Source: Noviherbaspirillum autotrophicum (GTDB lineage: Bacteria > Pseudomonadota > Gammaproteobacteria > Burkholderiales > Burkholderiaceae_D). Taken from it: a stretch of DNA of 64,000 nucleotides. Each line of letters starts with the position of its first letter. Position 1 is the first letter of the stretch. The translations under genes were made by a program, and so were the position numbers. The stretch is from contig NZ_JWJG01000028.1 of assembly GCF_000818395.1 (NCBI RefSeq), forward strand, positions 5,063,062-5,127,061, read 5' to 3'. Shown here piece after piece: positions 1 to 11,306 of the stretch. The notes beneath the pieces were generated by a model that ran no database searches, was not told where the DNA came from, and saw only the letters and a program-made list of their open reading frames with translations.

Positions 1-701
1 CGCAGCCCCCAGAACAGAACGCATACGCCGAATTTCCCGTAAAGCACTTCCTGTCGCCGGCGCAGCCAGACCACGAGAATGAAGGCGCCGCAAAGCAGGC
101 AGACGATGGCGGAGATTTCGGTGCTCGTATTTTCCCAGAACAGGCTCTGATCGTACGATTCGCGCAATGGCCGCTCCGGGCCGATCTCGAATTCGCCGAA
201 ACTGGTCAGGGGCTCGCGAATCGCAAACCGCACCGCGATTTCATTGTCGCCGTCGCGCAGCGATAGCGGCGGGATGAAAAACAGGTGCGGGCGAAACCAG
301 CGCACTTGATAGGACGGATCGGCGCTTCGGATCTCGCCGATCTGAACGCCATTGACGTAAATGGCGCCGCCGCTGCGCAGCTTGGGGAAGTACAGCCAGA
401 GCGGCTGCGTGGCATCGGCGGGCGTGAAGGCTGCCTTGTACCAGTAGCCCACCAGGTCACGGTCGACCGGCTTCGGCACGCGGTGGGGCAGCGCCGCGGC
501 TTGCCAGCCGGCGTCGGCGGCCGGCAGGACAGCGGCGTCCGAGACGATGAACTGGGCTTGCCGGACGTGGATCACTTCCTGGCGGTTGGCGGCGTGGGCC
601 ATGACCGAATGCAGCCCAAGCAAGACCAGCAGCGTGCGCAGGAAAAAGGCGGCGAAGCGGCAGGCGCTACAGTTGAATAAGGCCCAGCTTGGTCGCTTCA
701 T
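1..701 (-). CDS. Sensor protein N-terminal part, probable histidine kinase (partial)
   Basis: The gene runs off the left edge; about 233 residues are visible. Its ATG (699-701) lies inside the last codons of the response regulator gene, so the two are translationally coupled (about 35 nt overlap). The start MKRPSW is followed by a hydrophobic stretch (LRTLLVLLGL) ending in AHA, read as a signal peptide. A beta-rich extracytoplasmic region follows, with a jelly-roll-like segment around YVNGVQIGE. Near the visible end lies a hydrophobic segment (ISAIVCLLCGAFILVVWL), probably the first of several membrane spans. The coupling to a LuxR-type regulator suggests a membrane sensor histidine kinase, but no kinase domain is in view. 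The ligand is unknown. Confidence 0.7.
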   Translation of the reverse strand, partial: MKRPSWALFNCSACRFAAFFLRTLLVLLGLHSVMAHAANRQEVIHVRQAQFIVSDAAVLPAADAGWQAAALPHRVPKPVDRDLVGYWYKAAFTPADATQPLWLYFPKLRSGGAIYVNGVQIGEIRSADPSYQVRWFRPHLFFIPPLSLRDGDNEIAVRFAIREPLTSFGEFEIGPERPLRESYDQSLFWENTSTEISAIVCLLCGAFILVVWLRRRQEVLYGKFGVCVLFWGL

Positions 702-1344
702 AGACTGCTTCTCCCCGTGAATGCACTGCCAGCTTGCGATAGATGTTTTTGACGTGGCCGGCAACTGTATGGGCGGAGATGAAGTGGGCTTCCCCGATTT
801 CCCGCAGGCTCAGCCCCTTGGCAAGCGCCCGCAGGACTTCGAGTTCGCGCTCGGTCATGGCTGTATCGGCCTCGTCCGTATGCGCGCGTGCCGGCTGCGC
901 GCCATGCGCGGCGCCGGTGTGTTTTCGCTGAAACCGCTGCAGGATCTTGCGCGCGATGACCGGGCTGATCGGCGCGCCGCCGTTGCGCAATTCATGGATA
1001 CAGGCGGTGATTTCGGCCGGCGAGCTGTCTTTCAGCACATATCCGGTGGCGCCGGCTTCGATGCTGGACAGGACATGTGCGTCGTCGCCGAACACGGTGA
1101 CGACCATGACGTCGCAATCGGGATGCGTTTTCAGCGCATGCTTGATGACCTCGATTCCGCTCATGTCCGGCAAGCCGAGGTCGATCAGATAGACATCGGC
1201 GCGCTGGCGATCGATCAGCGCCAGGCCTTCGGCACCATTGACGGCGGCGCCGGCCAGCTCACACTCGGCATCGGACTGGATAATTTCGCAAAAGCGCGCC
1301 AGGAATTCCGGGTTGTCCTCGACGACTGCGACGGTGGTTGCCAT
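667..1344 (-). CDS. LuxR/NarL-family response regulator
   Basis: This 225-residue two-domain transcription factor has an N-terminal receiver with the acidic pair E9/D10, phospho-acceptor D55 in YLIDLGLP, T83 and K105. The C-terminal part is a LuxR-type helix-turn-helix starting near MTERELEVLRALAKG and ending at LGLIQL. All receiver key residues are present, so it should be activated by phosphorylation. The probable partner kinase is the overlapping downstream gene at the window edge. Targets cannot be deduced from the window. Confidence 0.93.
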   Translation of the reverse strand: MATTVAVVEDNPEFLARFCEIIQSDAECELAGAAVNGAEGLALIDRQRADVYLIDLGLPDMSGIEVIKHALKTHPDCDVMVVTVFGDDAHVLSSIEAGATGYVLKDSSPAEITACIHELRNGGAPISPVIARKILQRFQRKHTGAAHGAQPARAHTDEADTAMTERELEVLRALAKGLSLREIGEAHFISAHTVAGHVKNIYRKLAVHSRGEAVYEATKLGLIQL

Positions 1345-1398
1345 ACTCGATCTACTCTGGTTCCGATGGAAAACGGCGTGCGCCGCATTCCGGTAATT

Positions 1399-1902
1399 TT
1401 AGTTCTGACACGCCACAAATTCCCGTAACGCTTGCCAGGCCCGTAGTTTATCCGCATAGGCCAGCGTATAGGCAGGACTGCTCGATGGCAGCTTGATGAT
1501 CCGGTATCGAGTTGCCTCCTCTTTCAGCGCCTTCAATCCGATACGAGCCGCAGTGCCACCATTGAAGGCGATGGCGGCCAGCCGCGGCAGTCGGCCAATC
1601 AAACCGACGAGATCGTTATGCGCATGATCGCGGATCTTGCTGTCGAGGCTGCCCTCGCGATGCGCCTCGGCCACGACATCCCACAGGCCGATGCCATTGG
1701 CAAGCAGGACCTGCAGCCGGGCTGGATAGGGCAATGCCGACAAATCCGCGCCGACGGCGGACGACACCAGCTGCCAGAACCGGTTGTGCGGATTGGCATA
1801 GTATTGGCCGTGCAGCAGCGACACTTCGCCCGGCAGGCTGCCCAGGATCAGGATGCGCGTGTTGTCGTCGACAACAGGATCGAAACTGCGCTTGCGAGTC
1901 AT
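1399..1902 (-). CDS. DNA-deoxyinosine glycosylase (MUG/HDG-like uracil-DNA glycosylase superfamily)
   Basis: A 167-residue protein of the uracil-DNA glycosylase superfamily. Motif 1 is ILGSLPGEVSLL near residues 19-30, followed by YYANPHNRFW, the substrate pocket pattern of hypoxanthine-DNA glycosylases. The second motif is LPSSSPAY near residue 140. Family members excise deaminated bases (hypoxanthine, sometimes uracil) to start base excision repair in the cytoplasm. Length fits the family. It stands alone, 54 bp upstream of the response regulator gene on the same strand, so it may share its transcript. Confidence 0.88.
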   Translation of the reverse strand: MTRKRSFDPVVDDNTRILILGSLPGEVSLLHGQYYANPHNRFWQLVSSAVGADLSALPYPARLQVLLANGIGLWDVVAEAHREGSLDSKIRDHAHNDLVGLIGRLPRLAAIAFNGGTAARIGLKALKEEATRYRIIKLPSSSPAYTLAYADKLRAWQALREFVACQN

Positions 1903-2033
1903 TTTCCGTGTCAGGGCTTTCCGTTCAAGGACATGTAAGGCATGACGCCTGTTCTCGTCGAACGGCCGCCAGGCACGCTATTGTAATCTTGCCGAAGCCC
2001 GGGGAGCGGCCGACGGACGGCGTGCCGTTCCGG

Positions 2034-2618
2034 TTACGGCTTCACCGCGTTCCAAGCAGCTTCCGCGAAGATTTCCCGAAATGCCTTGATGTCGGTCCTG
2101 GCGCGCCCGGACAGCCACAGCCGCGCATAGTCGTGGGCCGGGCCGATGATCAGCGACGAAAAGCACTCGCCCGGCAGCTTTTTGAGCTGGCCGTTTTCCA
2201 GGTGCGGCTGGAACCAGCGCCGCACTTCGGCCAGCTTCACCCTGGTCTGGCTTTCCAGTTCTTCCGCCATATTGCTTTTCACCAGCGCGCCGCGGCTGTA
2301 CAGGACGAAGCGCGCCTTGTCCGGATTGGCCGATATCCAGTCGCTGTACGCATAGACCAGCGCCTTTACGCCTTCCTCCGCGCTGTTGGCCGCGCTCAAT
2401 AACGACTGCTGGTAGGCGTTGTGTTCGGCCAGCGCATCGGCATACAGCGTGGCGGCGATGCTCTCCTTGCTGCCGAAATGATGGTACATGCTGCCCACGC
2501 TCGCTTGTGAGCGCTCCCGGATCATGTCGATCGTGGTGGCTTCGATGCCGTTTTCGTTGAAGCAGGCGAGCGCCGCATCGAGGATTTCCTGCTTCCTGCT
2601 TTTCTTGATGGCTGTCAT
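2034..2618 (-). CDS. TetR/AcrR-family transcriptional repressor
   Basis: A 194-residue regulator. The N-terminal helix-turn-helix covers roughly residues 8-55 (RKQEILDAALACFNENG, then SVGSMYHHFGSKESI), typical of TetR. The C-terminal ligand-binding half is not diagnostic of a ligand. The gene is divergent from the DUF4442/DUF1330/hydrolase operon, with two adjacent perfect palindromes in between. Local autoregulation and repression of the operon are therefore the simplest model. The ligand may be a fatty acyl or aromatic compound, given the neighbours, but that is inference. Confidence 0.92.
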   Translation of the reverse strand: MTAIKKSRKQEILDAALACFNENGIEATTIDMIRERSQASVGSMYHHFGSKESIAATLYADALAEHNAYQQSLLSAANSAEEGVKALVYAYSDWISANPDKARFVLYSRGALVKSNMAEELESQTRVKLAEVRRWFQPHLENGQLKKLPGECFSSLIIGPAHDYARLWLSGRARTDIKAFREIFAEAAWNAVKP

Positions 2619-2632
2619 GGCAAGATAGTCGT

Positions 2633-2664
2633 TTGACTAGAATTATATTCTAGAATAATATTCT
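2633..2664 (+). promoter_or_regulatory. TetR-type double operator overlapping a sigma-70-like promoter
   Basis: Two perfect 13-bp palindromes sit end to end: AGAATTATATTCT (2639-2651) and AGAATAATATTCT (2652-2664), each AGAAT-N3-ATTCT. They overlap a plausible plus-strand promoter: -35 TTGACT (2633-2638), 17-bp spacer, -10 TAATAT (2656-2661). Binding here would block the operon starting at 2764, and the tetR ATG lies only 20 bp away on the other strand. Seen directly; the regulator-operator link is inferred from position. Confidence 0.75.
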
Positions 2665-2763
2665 GATCAGCTTTGCTGGCAAAGCGGCACCTTAGCGCAG
2701 GAAATGCGCCGAGGTAAAGGAGCATCGGGCGGCAGCCTGTTTTCACCACACAAGGAGGGCAGC

Positions 2764-3198
2764 ATGAATCAGGTATTGGGGATGTTTCAGCACATGGGCA
2801 ACCAGGCGTTCAGCAAGGCGGTCACAGGCTTTGCGCCGTATTTTTCAACCATCGAGCCGACATTTACGGAACTGCGGCCAGGCTATGCGGAGGTCACTTT
2901 CGCCAACCGTCGCGAAGTCCATAACCACCTCGGCACGGTGCATGCGATTGCGCTGTGCAATGCCGCCGAGCTGGCGGCGGGCACCATGACGACGGTCTCG
3001 ATCCCGGAAGGGCGGCAATGGATCCCGGTTGGCATGACGGTGCAATACCTGGCCAAGGCCAGGACCGACATGCGCGTGGTCGCCAACGGCGAAAGCGTGC
3101 AGTGGGACCGGACCGGCAATGTCGAGGTGCCGGTCGACGCATTCGACACGGAAGGCAAGCGCGTCTTCACCGCCGCCATTACGATGAATCTCAAGTAG
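2764..3198 (+). CDS. DUF4442 hotdog-fold thioesterase-like protein
   Basis: A 144-residue protein resembling the DUF4442 branch of the hotdog superfamily, whose members include acyl-CoA thioesterases and related acyl-binding proteins. The segment NHLGTVHAIALCNAAELAAG matches the hotdog central helix, where a His-containing loop and an acidic residue normally sit. The start at 2764 is chosen because a strong ribosome site (AAGGAGGG) ends a few bases upstream; an in-frame ATG at 2704 lacks one. First gene of a TetR-controlled operon with DUF1330 and an alpha/beta hydrolase. Substrate unknown. Confidence 0.82.
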   Translation: MNQVLGMFQHMGNQAFSKAVTGFAPYFSTIEPTFTELRPGYAEVTFANRREVHNHLGTVHAIALCNAAELAAGTMTTVSIPEGRQWIPVGMTVQYLAKARTDMRVVANGESVQWDRTGNVEVPVDAFDTEGKRVFTAAITMNLK

Positions 3199-3222
3199 TC
3201 GCTCTCGCCATCGGAGGCCCTC

Positions 3223-3549
3223 ATGCATCAGACGAAGTACTACGCTGTCGCCGAAATCGATATCGTCGATGCCGGCTGGATTCCGGATTACGTGCGGGAG
3301 GTAACGAGGCTGGTTGAACAGCATGGCGGGCGTTATCTCGCCCGCACGGCGGATATCGAGAAAGTGGAAGGCGAGCGCAGCGCGCCCGGTATCTTCCTCA
3401 TCATCGAATGGCCGTCGCGCGACGCGGCGATGACGTTCTACGAAAGCGATGCATACCGGCCGTACCGCGAGAGCCGCTGGCAGGGGGCGCGAAGCGAATT
3501 CGCGCTCGTCGCCGGCGAAGATGCGGGCAAGGCAGCACGGATGGGCTAG
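3223..3549 (+). CDS. DUF1330 family protein
   Basis: A 108-residue soluble protein of the ferredoxin-like alpha/beta (dimeric alpha-beta barrel) type. DUF1330 features are YYAVAEIDIVD at the start, GGRYLAR, the IIEWPSRDAAMTFYESDAY segment and a C-terminal alanine-rich end. The family has no settled biochemical role. The gene lies 24 bp after the hotdog protein and 51 bp before the hydrolase on the same strand, so it belongs to the same probable transcript. Confidence 0.85.
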   Translation: MHQTKYYAVAEIDIVDAGWIPDYVREVTRLVEQHGGRYLARTADIEKVEGERSAPGIFLIIEWPSRDAAMTFYESDAYRPYRESRWQGARSEFALVAGEDAGKAARMG

Positions 3550-3600
3550 GCGCCATCCACAGTTTGCCGGTCACCGATCAATTTTTATCTGGAGCTGACG

Positions 3601-4515
3601 ATGGAAGCGATCACCATCAACACCAAGGATGGCTACACGCTTGCCGCCAACAGGATTGCGCCGGCGGCTGCCGCCAAGGCAGTCATCGTGCTGCCGCCCG
3701 CCATGGGCGTGAAGCAGGATTTCTATTTTCCCTTCGCCCGCTTTCTCGCGCAGCAGGGCTTCGCAGTGCTGACCTTCGACTATCGCGGCATGGGCGCGTC
3801 GAGGCCGGCGCATCACTCGCGTTCGCTGCGCGGCTTTAAGGCTGATCTGTTCGACTGGGCCGAACGCGACTACAACGCCGCACTGCGGTTCGCCAAGGCA
3901 TGGCAGGGCGAGGCGCCGCTGCTGGTGGTCGGCCACTCGCTCGGCGGCCAGTTGCCGGGGCTGGTGCCGGACAACCATCTGATCGACGGCATCGTCACCG
4001 TCGCCTGCGGCAGCGGCTACTGGCGCGACAACGCGCTGCCGACAAAACGCGTCGTTTGGATCATGTGGCATTTCGCGGTGCCGCTATTTACCCGCCTGTG
4101 CGGCTATTTCCCGGGCAAGAAGCTGAGAATGGTCGGCGACTTGCCCAAGGGCGTGATTTATCAATGGTCGCGCTGGTGCCAGAGCGCGCACTATGTGATC
4201 GACGACGCGGGCAAGCCGATCCGCTCCGGCTACGAGCGGATCCGCGTGCCGATGCTCGCGCTGAGTTTTACCGACGATGAAATGATGAGCCGGCGCAGCA
4301 TCGACAGTCTGCTTAATTTCTACCGGAATGCGGGCGTCGAGCATCGCCGTATCGCGCCGCGGGACGTGAATGCGAAACGTATCGGCCACTTCGGGTTCTT
4401 CCGCCCGCAATTCCAGCCGACGCTGTGGAGTCAGGCAATGAATTGGATGGAGCAATGCATACAGCAGCGGGCGGCGCAGCCTCCGGCGCGGACTGTGGCA
4501 AACGGTAACGCATAG
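3601..4515 (+). CDS. Alpha/beta hydrolase (serine aminopeptidase S33-like)
   Basis: A 304-residue alpha/beta hydrolase. The oxyanion-hole region is VLPPAMGVKQD, the nucleophile elbow is GHSLGGQ with Ser113, and TFDYRGMGAS is typical of the fold. Catalytic acid and His are probably in SFTDDEMMS and near KRIGHFGFFR. It most resembles uncharacterised S33-type esterases and hydrolases. It is the last gene of the TetR-linked operon and may act on an ester or thioester delivered by its neighbours. No signal peptide is visible, so it is cytoplasmic. Confidence 0.87.
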   Translation: MEAITINTKDGYTLAANRIAPAAAAKAVIVLPPAMGVKQDFYFPFARFLAQQGFAVLTFDYRGMGASRPAHHSRSLRGFKADLFDWAERDYNAALRFAKAWQGEAPLLVVGHSLGGQLPGLVPDNHLIDGIVTVACGSGYWRDNALPTKRVVWIMWHFAVPLFTRLCGYFPGKKLRMVGDLPKGVIYQWSRWCQSAHYVIDDAGKPIRSGYERIRVPMLALSFTDDEMMSRRSIDSLLNFYRNAGVEHRRIAPRDVNAKRIGHFGFFRPQFQPTLWSQAMNWMEQCIQQRAAQPPARTVANGNA

Positions 4516-4634
4516 ACAGGGAACTGCCTCTGTAGCCCGGGGCAGCGTAACGACTTCACGCACGCCAGCGCTGTCAGCAATGCGCCGGAAATAAGCCTTC
4601 GCCTCGCGCCCTTCCCCTTGCAATTGGCAATAAA

Positions 4635-4667
4635 AAACCGCTGCGCACCATCAGCGCGCAGCGGTTT
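4635..4667 (-). terminator. Intrinsic terminator of htpG
   Basis: A 12-bp perfect stem pairs AAACCGCTGCGC (4635-4646) with GCGCAGCGGTTT (4656-4667) around a 9-nt loop. Read on the minus strand the stem is followed by a T tract (positions 4637-4631), and it lies just beyond the htpG stop codon. Confidence 0.85.
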
Positions 4668-4685
4668 CTTTCCGGAGCAATCGGC

Positions 4686-6599
<1,914 letters not shown>

Positions 6600-6636
6600 T
6601 TTTACCTCAAGAGTCGATGAACATAACGTTTTTGCC

Positions 6637-6665
6637 ATATTGGGGAGGTGTTGAAGGATTTCAAG
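6637..6665 (-). promoter_or_regulatory. Sigma-32 (RpoH) heat-shock promoter of htpG
   Basis: On the minus strand the sequence reads CTTGAAA (6665-6659), a 13-bp spacer, then CCCCAATAT (6645-6637). This is very close to the sigma-32 consensus CTTGAAA-N(11-16)-CCCCAT-T. Transcription would begin about 30 nt before the htpG start codon, consistent with the chosen start at 6599. Confidence 0.85.
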
Positions 6666-6895
6666 GCCCCGTTTCCCCACCTTTTCGGTATTCCTCCAAC
6701 ACTTCGATACAAATCTCCCGTCCGCTGACAATTTCGGGATACAAAAAACCGCGAACATTGTGCGCAGGCCAACAATCAAACGAACAGCCTCTATTCTCCA
6801 CGGTAACTCCCGGGCGGAAGGGCAACCCGGCTCCGCAACGACCACACGGGACCGACCGCGGTCCTGCCAACGGCCGGCGCAAGGAATAATAATTA

Positions 6896-8182
6896 ATGAA
6901 ATTGCAATCGGAAACGTCTCGCGAAGGTATGTTGCCTAAAGGCAGAAGTCACAAATCCCTGATCGGCGTGATTGTCGCGCTGCTGGCACTGGCGGCGCTG
7001 GGTGGGCTGGCCTGGTACCTGACGCATCGCCCGGCCGACGGCCCGGCAGGGCCAGGCCCAGGCGCGGGCCGCCGCGGCGGGCCGCCGGCCAGCACGGTCG
7101 GCGTGGCGGCAGCCGAACGCGCCGGCCTGCCGGTGATCGTCGAGGCGCTCGGCACGGTGACCGCGACCGCCAACGCGATTGTGCGCGCCAAGGTGTCCGG
7201 CGAGCTCAAGCAGATTCATTTCCACGAAGGGCAGATGGTGAAGGCCGGCGAGCTGCTGGCGACCATCGATCCGCGCCAGTTCGAGATGGCGCTGATGCAG
7301 GCCAGCGGGCAGCTCCGGCGCGACCAGGCGCAGCTCGAGAATGCGAAACAGACGCTGGCGCGCTACCGCACCTTGCTGGCGCAGGATTCGATCGCGCGCC
7401 AGGACGTGGATGTGCAGGCGGCGCTGGTCAGGCAGCTGGAAGGCACGGTGATGACCGACCACGCCGCCGAAGGCACGGCGCGCCTGAATCTCGGCTATAC
7501 CCGCGTGACCGCGCCGATTGCGGGGCGCATCGGCCTGCGCAGCGCGGACCTCGGCAACGTCGTCGGCCCGAGCGACGCCAACGGCATTGCCGCCATTACC
7601 CAGACCGAGCCGATCGATGTCGAATTCGCGGTGCCGCAGGACCGCATCGTCGAACTGCGGCGCCGCATCAACGAGGGCGCCACGCTGCCGGTGAGCGCAC
7701 TCGACCGCACCCGCACCGAAGTGCTCGATACCGGCAGCTTCCTGGCGATGGACAACCAGGTGGACGTCCAGACCGGCACGGTGAAGGCCAAGGCGCGCTT
7801 TGCCAACAGCCAGCATGTGTTGTTTCCCAGCCAGTTCGTCAACGTGCGCCTGCTGCTGCGCACCGTGGAAGACGCCATCGTGGTGCCGGTAGCCGCCGTG
7901 CGCCACGGCAGCAGCGGCGATTTCGTCTACGTGTTGAATCCGGCGCAGCACACCGTGGTGCTGCGGCCGGTCACGCGGGGCTTGCTGGCGGGCGACAAGG
8001 TGCAGATCGCCTCGGGCCTGGCCGCCGGCGAGCAGGTGATCACAGAAGGCGCCGACCGCTTGAAGGACGGGGCGCGCGTGAACCTGCCGGGCGAGCGGCG
8101 CCAGAGCGGGCGCGCGCAGGACGGATCAGGGCAGACGCCGGCGAACGAACGCCGCCGCCGTCGCGAAGCGGCCGGGCAATGA
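6896..8182 (+). CDS. mdtA: RND efflux periplasmic adaptor (MdtA-like membrane fusion protein)
   Basis: A 428-residue adaptor with an N-terminal anchor helix (about residues 22-42, [21 protein letters not shown]), a Pro/Gly-rich linker, a barrel-sandwich hybrid domain ([30 protein letters not shown]), a helical hairpin and a beta-barrel region ([18 protein letters not shown]). It links the inner-membrane permeases to the outer-membrane channel. First gene of an operon with two RND permeases and a NodT-type channel, the mdtABC-like arrangement. The C-terminus is rich in Arg and Gln. Symbol given by family and gene order. Confidence 0.93.
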   Translation: MKLQSETSREGMLPKGRSHKSLIGVIVALLALAALGGLAWYLTHRPADGPAGPGPGAGRRGGPPASTVGVAAAERAGLPVIVEALGTVTATANAIVRAKVSGELKQIHFHEGQMVKAGELLATIDPRQFEMALMQASGQLRRDQAQLENAKQTLARYRTLLAQDSIARQDVDVQAALVRQLEGTVMTDHAAEGTARLNLGYTRVTAPIAGRIGLRSADLGNVVGPSDANGIAAITQTEPIDVEFAVPQDRIVELRRRINEGATLPVSALDRTRTEVLDTGSFLAMDNQVDVQTGTVKAKARFANSQHVLFPSQFVNVRLLLRTVEDAIVVPVAAVRHGSSGDFVYVLNPAQHTVVLRPVTRGLLAGDKVQIASGLAAGEQVITEGADRLKDGARVNLPGERRQSGRAQDGSGQTPANERRRRREAAGQ

Positions 8183-8219
8183 ACGGCTTTCTGCGCCGCC
8201 CGTATTCATTCAGGAAATC

Positions 8220-11200
8220 ATGAGCCCGTCCCGTCCTTTCATCCTGCGGCCGGTGGCAACCTCGCTGCTGATGCTGGCAATCGTCCTGGCCGGCATCATC
8301 GGCTTCAAGTTCCTGCCGCTGTCGGCGCTGCCGCAAGTCGATTTTCCGACCATCCAGGTGCAGACGCTGTACCCGGGCGGCAGCCCGGAAGTCATGAGCC
8401 GCACCGTCACCGCGCCGCTGGAACGCCAGTTCGGCCAGATGTCCGGGCTGCAGCGCATGAGTTCCGCCAGCGCCGCCGGCGTCTCCATCGTCACGCTGCA
8501 GTTCGGCCTCGGCCAGACGCTGGACGTGGCGGAGCAGGAAGTGCAGGCCGCCATCAATGCCGCCGCCACCCTGATGCCGGCCGACCTGCCGGCGCCGCCC
8601 GTGTATGCCAAGGTCAATCCGGCCGACGCGCCGGTGCTGACGCTGGCGATCACGTCCGACACGCTGCCGCTGACCGAGGTGCAAAACATCGTCAACACCC
8701 GGCTCGCGCTGAAGATCAGCCAGGTGCCCGGCGTCGGGCTGGTCACGCTGTCCGGCGGCCAGCGCCCGGCGGTGCGCATCCAGGCCGATACCCAATTGCT
8801 CGGTTCGTACGGGCTCGGCCTGGACACGCTGCGCACGGCGATTGCGGCAGCCAATACCAACAGCGCCAAGGGCAGCATCGACGGCCCGACGCGCTCCTTT
8901 TCCATCAATGCCAACGACCAGCTGCTCACCGCCGAGGATTACAAGAACCTGATTGTCGCCTACCGCAACGGCGCGCCGGTAAGGCTGTCGAACGTGGCGC
9001 AAGTGGTCGACAGCGCGGAAAACGTGCGGCTTGCGGCCTGGTCCGGGCTGAAGCCGGCGATCATCCTGAACGTGCAGCGCCAGCCGGGCGCGAACGTGAT
9101 TGCGACGGTCGACGCGATCAAGGCGCGCCTGCCGGAATTGCAGGCCGCTCTGCCGGGGGCGCTGCATGTCGACGTGCTCAGCGACCGCACCGCCGGCATC
9201 CGCGCCTCGGTCGAGCATGTTGAGATCGAGCTGGTGCTGGCGGTGCTGCTGGTGGTGCTGGTGATCTTCGCCTTCCTGCACGATTTGCGCGCCACGGTGA
9301 TCGCCAGTCTCGCGGTGCCGATCTCGCTGATCGGCGCCTGCGGCGTGATGTACTTGCTCGGTTACAGCCTGAACAACCTGAGCCTGATGGCGCTGACGAT
9401 CGCGACCGGCTTCGTGGTCGACGATGCGATCGTGATGATCGAAAACATCTCGCGCTACATCGAGCAGGGAGAGCGGCCGATGGAAGCGGCACTGAAGGGC
9501 GCGGCCCAGATCGGCTTCACCATCATTTCGCTCACGGTGTCGCTGATCGCGGTCTTGATTCCCCTCCTGTTCATGGGCGACGTGGTGGGGCGGCTGTTCC
9601 GCGAGTTTGCGGTGACGCTCGCGATCACCATCCTGATTTCCGCCGTGGTGTCGCTGACGCTGGTGCCGATGATGTCGGCGCGCTGGCATTCCGCGCCGCA
9701 AGGCGGGCGGTACGGCTTCGGCGCGCGCATGCAGAGCGCGTTCGACCGCGTGATCCATCGCTACGACCTCGCGCTGCAATGGGTGCTGGAGCGCCAGCCG
9801 CTCACGCTGCTGGTGGCGGTCGCGACGCTGGCGCTCACCGTTCTGCTGTACATCCTGATCCCGAAGGGCCTGTTTCCGGTGCAGGACACAGGCCAGCTGC
9901 AGGCGCGGGTGGAAGCGGCCGAATCGGTGTCGTTCGAGCGCATGGCGCAGCTGCAGCAGCAAGCCGCCGGCGCGATCCTGGAAGACCCGGATGTCGCCTC
10001 GCTCAGTTCGCTGGTCGGCGTCGATGCCGCCAGCAACGCCATGCTGCATACCGGCAGCATGCTGATCAACCTGAAGCCGGGCAGAAGCAACAGCCAGCAG
10101 CAAACCATGGAGCGCCTGCGCGAGCGCGTCGCGCAGGTGGCCGGCCTCAAGCTGTACCTGCAGCCGACGCAGGACCTGACGATCGACGCCGAAACTGGCC
10201 CGACGCAGTACCGCGTCTCGCTCGAAGGCGCCGACAATGCCACCGTGGTGCAGTGGGCCACGCGCCTGGCGCAGCGCATGCAGGCGTCGGGCGAACTGCG
10301 CAACGTGGTGTCGGACGCGGGAGCGGCCGGCGTGGCCGCCTTCGTCAACATCGACCGCGACACCGCCGCGCGCCTGTCGGTGTCGGCGGCGTCGATCGAC
10401 GACGCTCTCTACAGCGCCTTCGGCCAGCGCATCATCTCGACCATCTTCACCCAGACCAACCAGTACCGCGTGATCCTGGAAGCGCGGCCCGACATGGCCA
10501 CGCCCGATGCGCTCGGCCTGCTGCCGCTGCGTACCGGTTCCGGCAAGACCACGCCGCTATCGGCTCTTGCCAATATCCGGGAGCAGCCGGCGCCCTTGCA
10601 GATCACCCATGTGGCGCAATACCCGGCTACCACCATCGGTTTCGATCCCGCTTCCGGCGTGGCGCTGGGCAATGCGGTCGACGCCATCCGCCAGGCGGCG
10701 AAAGACGTCGGCCTGCCGCCGGCGGTCAGCCTGACCTTCCTCGGCGCGGCCGGCGCCTACCAGGCGTCGCTGTCCAACCAGCTGTGGCTGATCCTGGCCG
10801 CGGTGGTGTGCGTGTACATCGTGCTCGGCGTGCTGTACGAGAGCTACATCCACCCGCTCACGATCCTGTCGACGCTGCCGTCGGCCGGCGTGGGCGCGCT
10901 GCTGGCGCTAATGATCAGCGGGCACGACCTGGGCGTGATCGGCATCATCGGCATCATCCTCCTTATCGGCATCGTGAAGAAGAACGCGATCATGATGATC
11001 GACTTCGCCATCGACGCCGAGCGCAACGAGGGCAAGCCGCCGCGCGAGGCGATCCGTCAGGCTGCGCTGCTGCGTTTCAGGCCGATCCTGATGACGACGC
11101 TGGCCGCGCTGTTCGCCGCCTTGCCATTAATGTTCGGCTGGGGCGAGGGGGCGGAGCTGCGCCGTCCGCTCGGCCTGGCGATCTTCGGCGGCCTGATCGT

Positions 11201-11306
11201 GAGCCAGCTGCTCACGCTGTTCACCACGCCGGTGATCTATCTCGCATTCGACCGGCTCGGCCAGCGCTGGTCAGGCCGGCGCGCCGCCGCCGGGAGCGCG
11301 CAATGA
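8220..11306 (+). CDS. mdtB: RND efflux permease subunit (MdtB-like)
   Basis: A 1028-residue RND transporter of full length. The N-terminal membrane helix follows [17 protein letters not shown] and [15 protein letters not shown] is typical. The proton relay motif [16 protein letters not shown] near residues 400-415 carries the two essential Asp residues. The C-terminal [16 protein letters not shown] motif is also present. It should export hydrophobic compounds by proton antiport, probably as a heteromultimer with the next permease, as MdtB/MdtC do in E. coli. Its last four bases overlap the next gene (ATGA). Confidence 0.95.
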   Translation: MSPSRPFILRPVATSLLMLAIVLAGIIGFKFLPLSALPQVDFPTIQVQTLYPGGSPEVMSRTVTAPLERQFGQMSGLQRMSSASAAGVSIVTLQFGLGQTLDVAEQEVQAAINAAATLMPADLPAPPVYAKVNPADAPVLTLAITSDTLPLTEVQNIVNTRLALKISQVPGVGLVTLSGGQRPAVRIQADTQLLGSYGLGLDTLRTAIAAANTNSAKGSIDGPTRSFSINANDQLLTAEDYKNLIVAYRNGAPVRLSNVAQVVDSAENVRLAAWSGLKPAIILNVQRQPGANVIATVDAIKARLPELQAALPGALHVDVLSDRTAGIRASVEHVEIELVLAVLLVVLVIFAFLHDLRATVIASLAVPISLIGACGVMYLLGYSLNNLSLMALTIATGFVVDDAIVMIENISRYIEQGERPMEAALKGAAQIGFTIISLTVSLIAVLIPLLFMGDVVGRLFREFAVTLAITILISAVVSLTLVPMMSARWHSAPQGGRYGFGARMQSAFDRVIHRYDLALQWVLERQPLTLLVAVATLALTVLLYILIPKGLFPVQDTGQLQARVEAAESVSFERMAQLQQQAAGAILEDPDVASLSSLVGVDAASNAMLHTGSMLINLKPGRSNSQQQTMERLRERVAQVAGLKLYLQPTQDLTIDAETGPTQYRVSLEGADNATVVQWATRLAQRMQASGELRNVVSDAGAAGVAAFVNIDRDTAARLSVSAASIDDALYSAFGQRIISTIFTQTNQYRVILEARPDMATPDALGLLPLRTGSGKTTPLSALANIREQPAPLQITHVAQYPATTIGFDPASGVALGNAVDAIRQAAKDVGLPPAVSLTFLGAAGAYQASLSNQLWLILAAVVCVYIVLGVLYESYIHPLTILSTLPSAGVGALLALMISGHDLGVIGIIGIILLIGIVKKNAIMMIDFAIDAERNEGKPPREAIRQAALLRFRPILMTTLAALFAALPLMFGWGEGAELRRPLGLAIFGGLIVSQLLTLFTTPVIYLAFDRLGQRWSGRRAAAGSAQ

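Noticed and set aside
9779..11302. In-frame open extension of the second RND permease far upstream of 11303
   Set aside because: It overlaps the first permease in another frame and its translation is Arg/Ala/Gly-rich without any domain. The ATGA junction at 11303 starts a complete RND protein.
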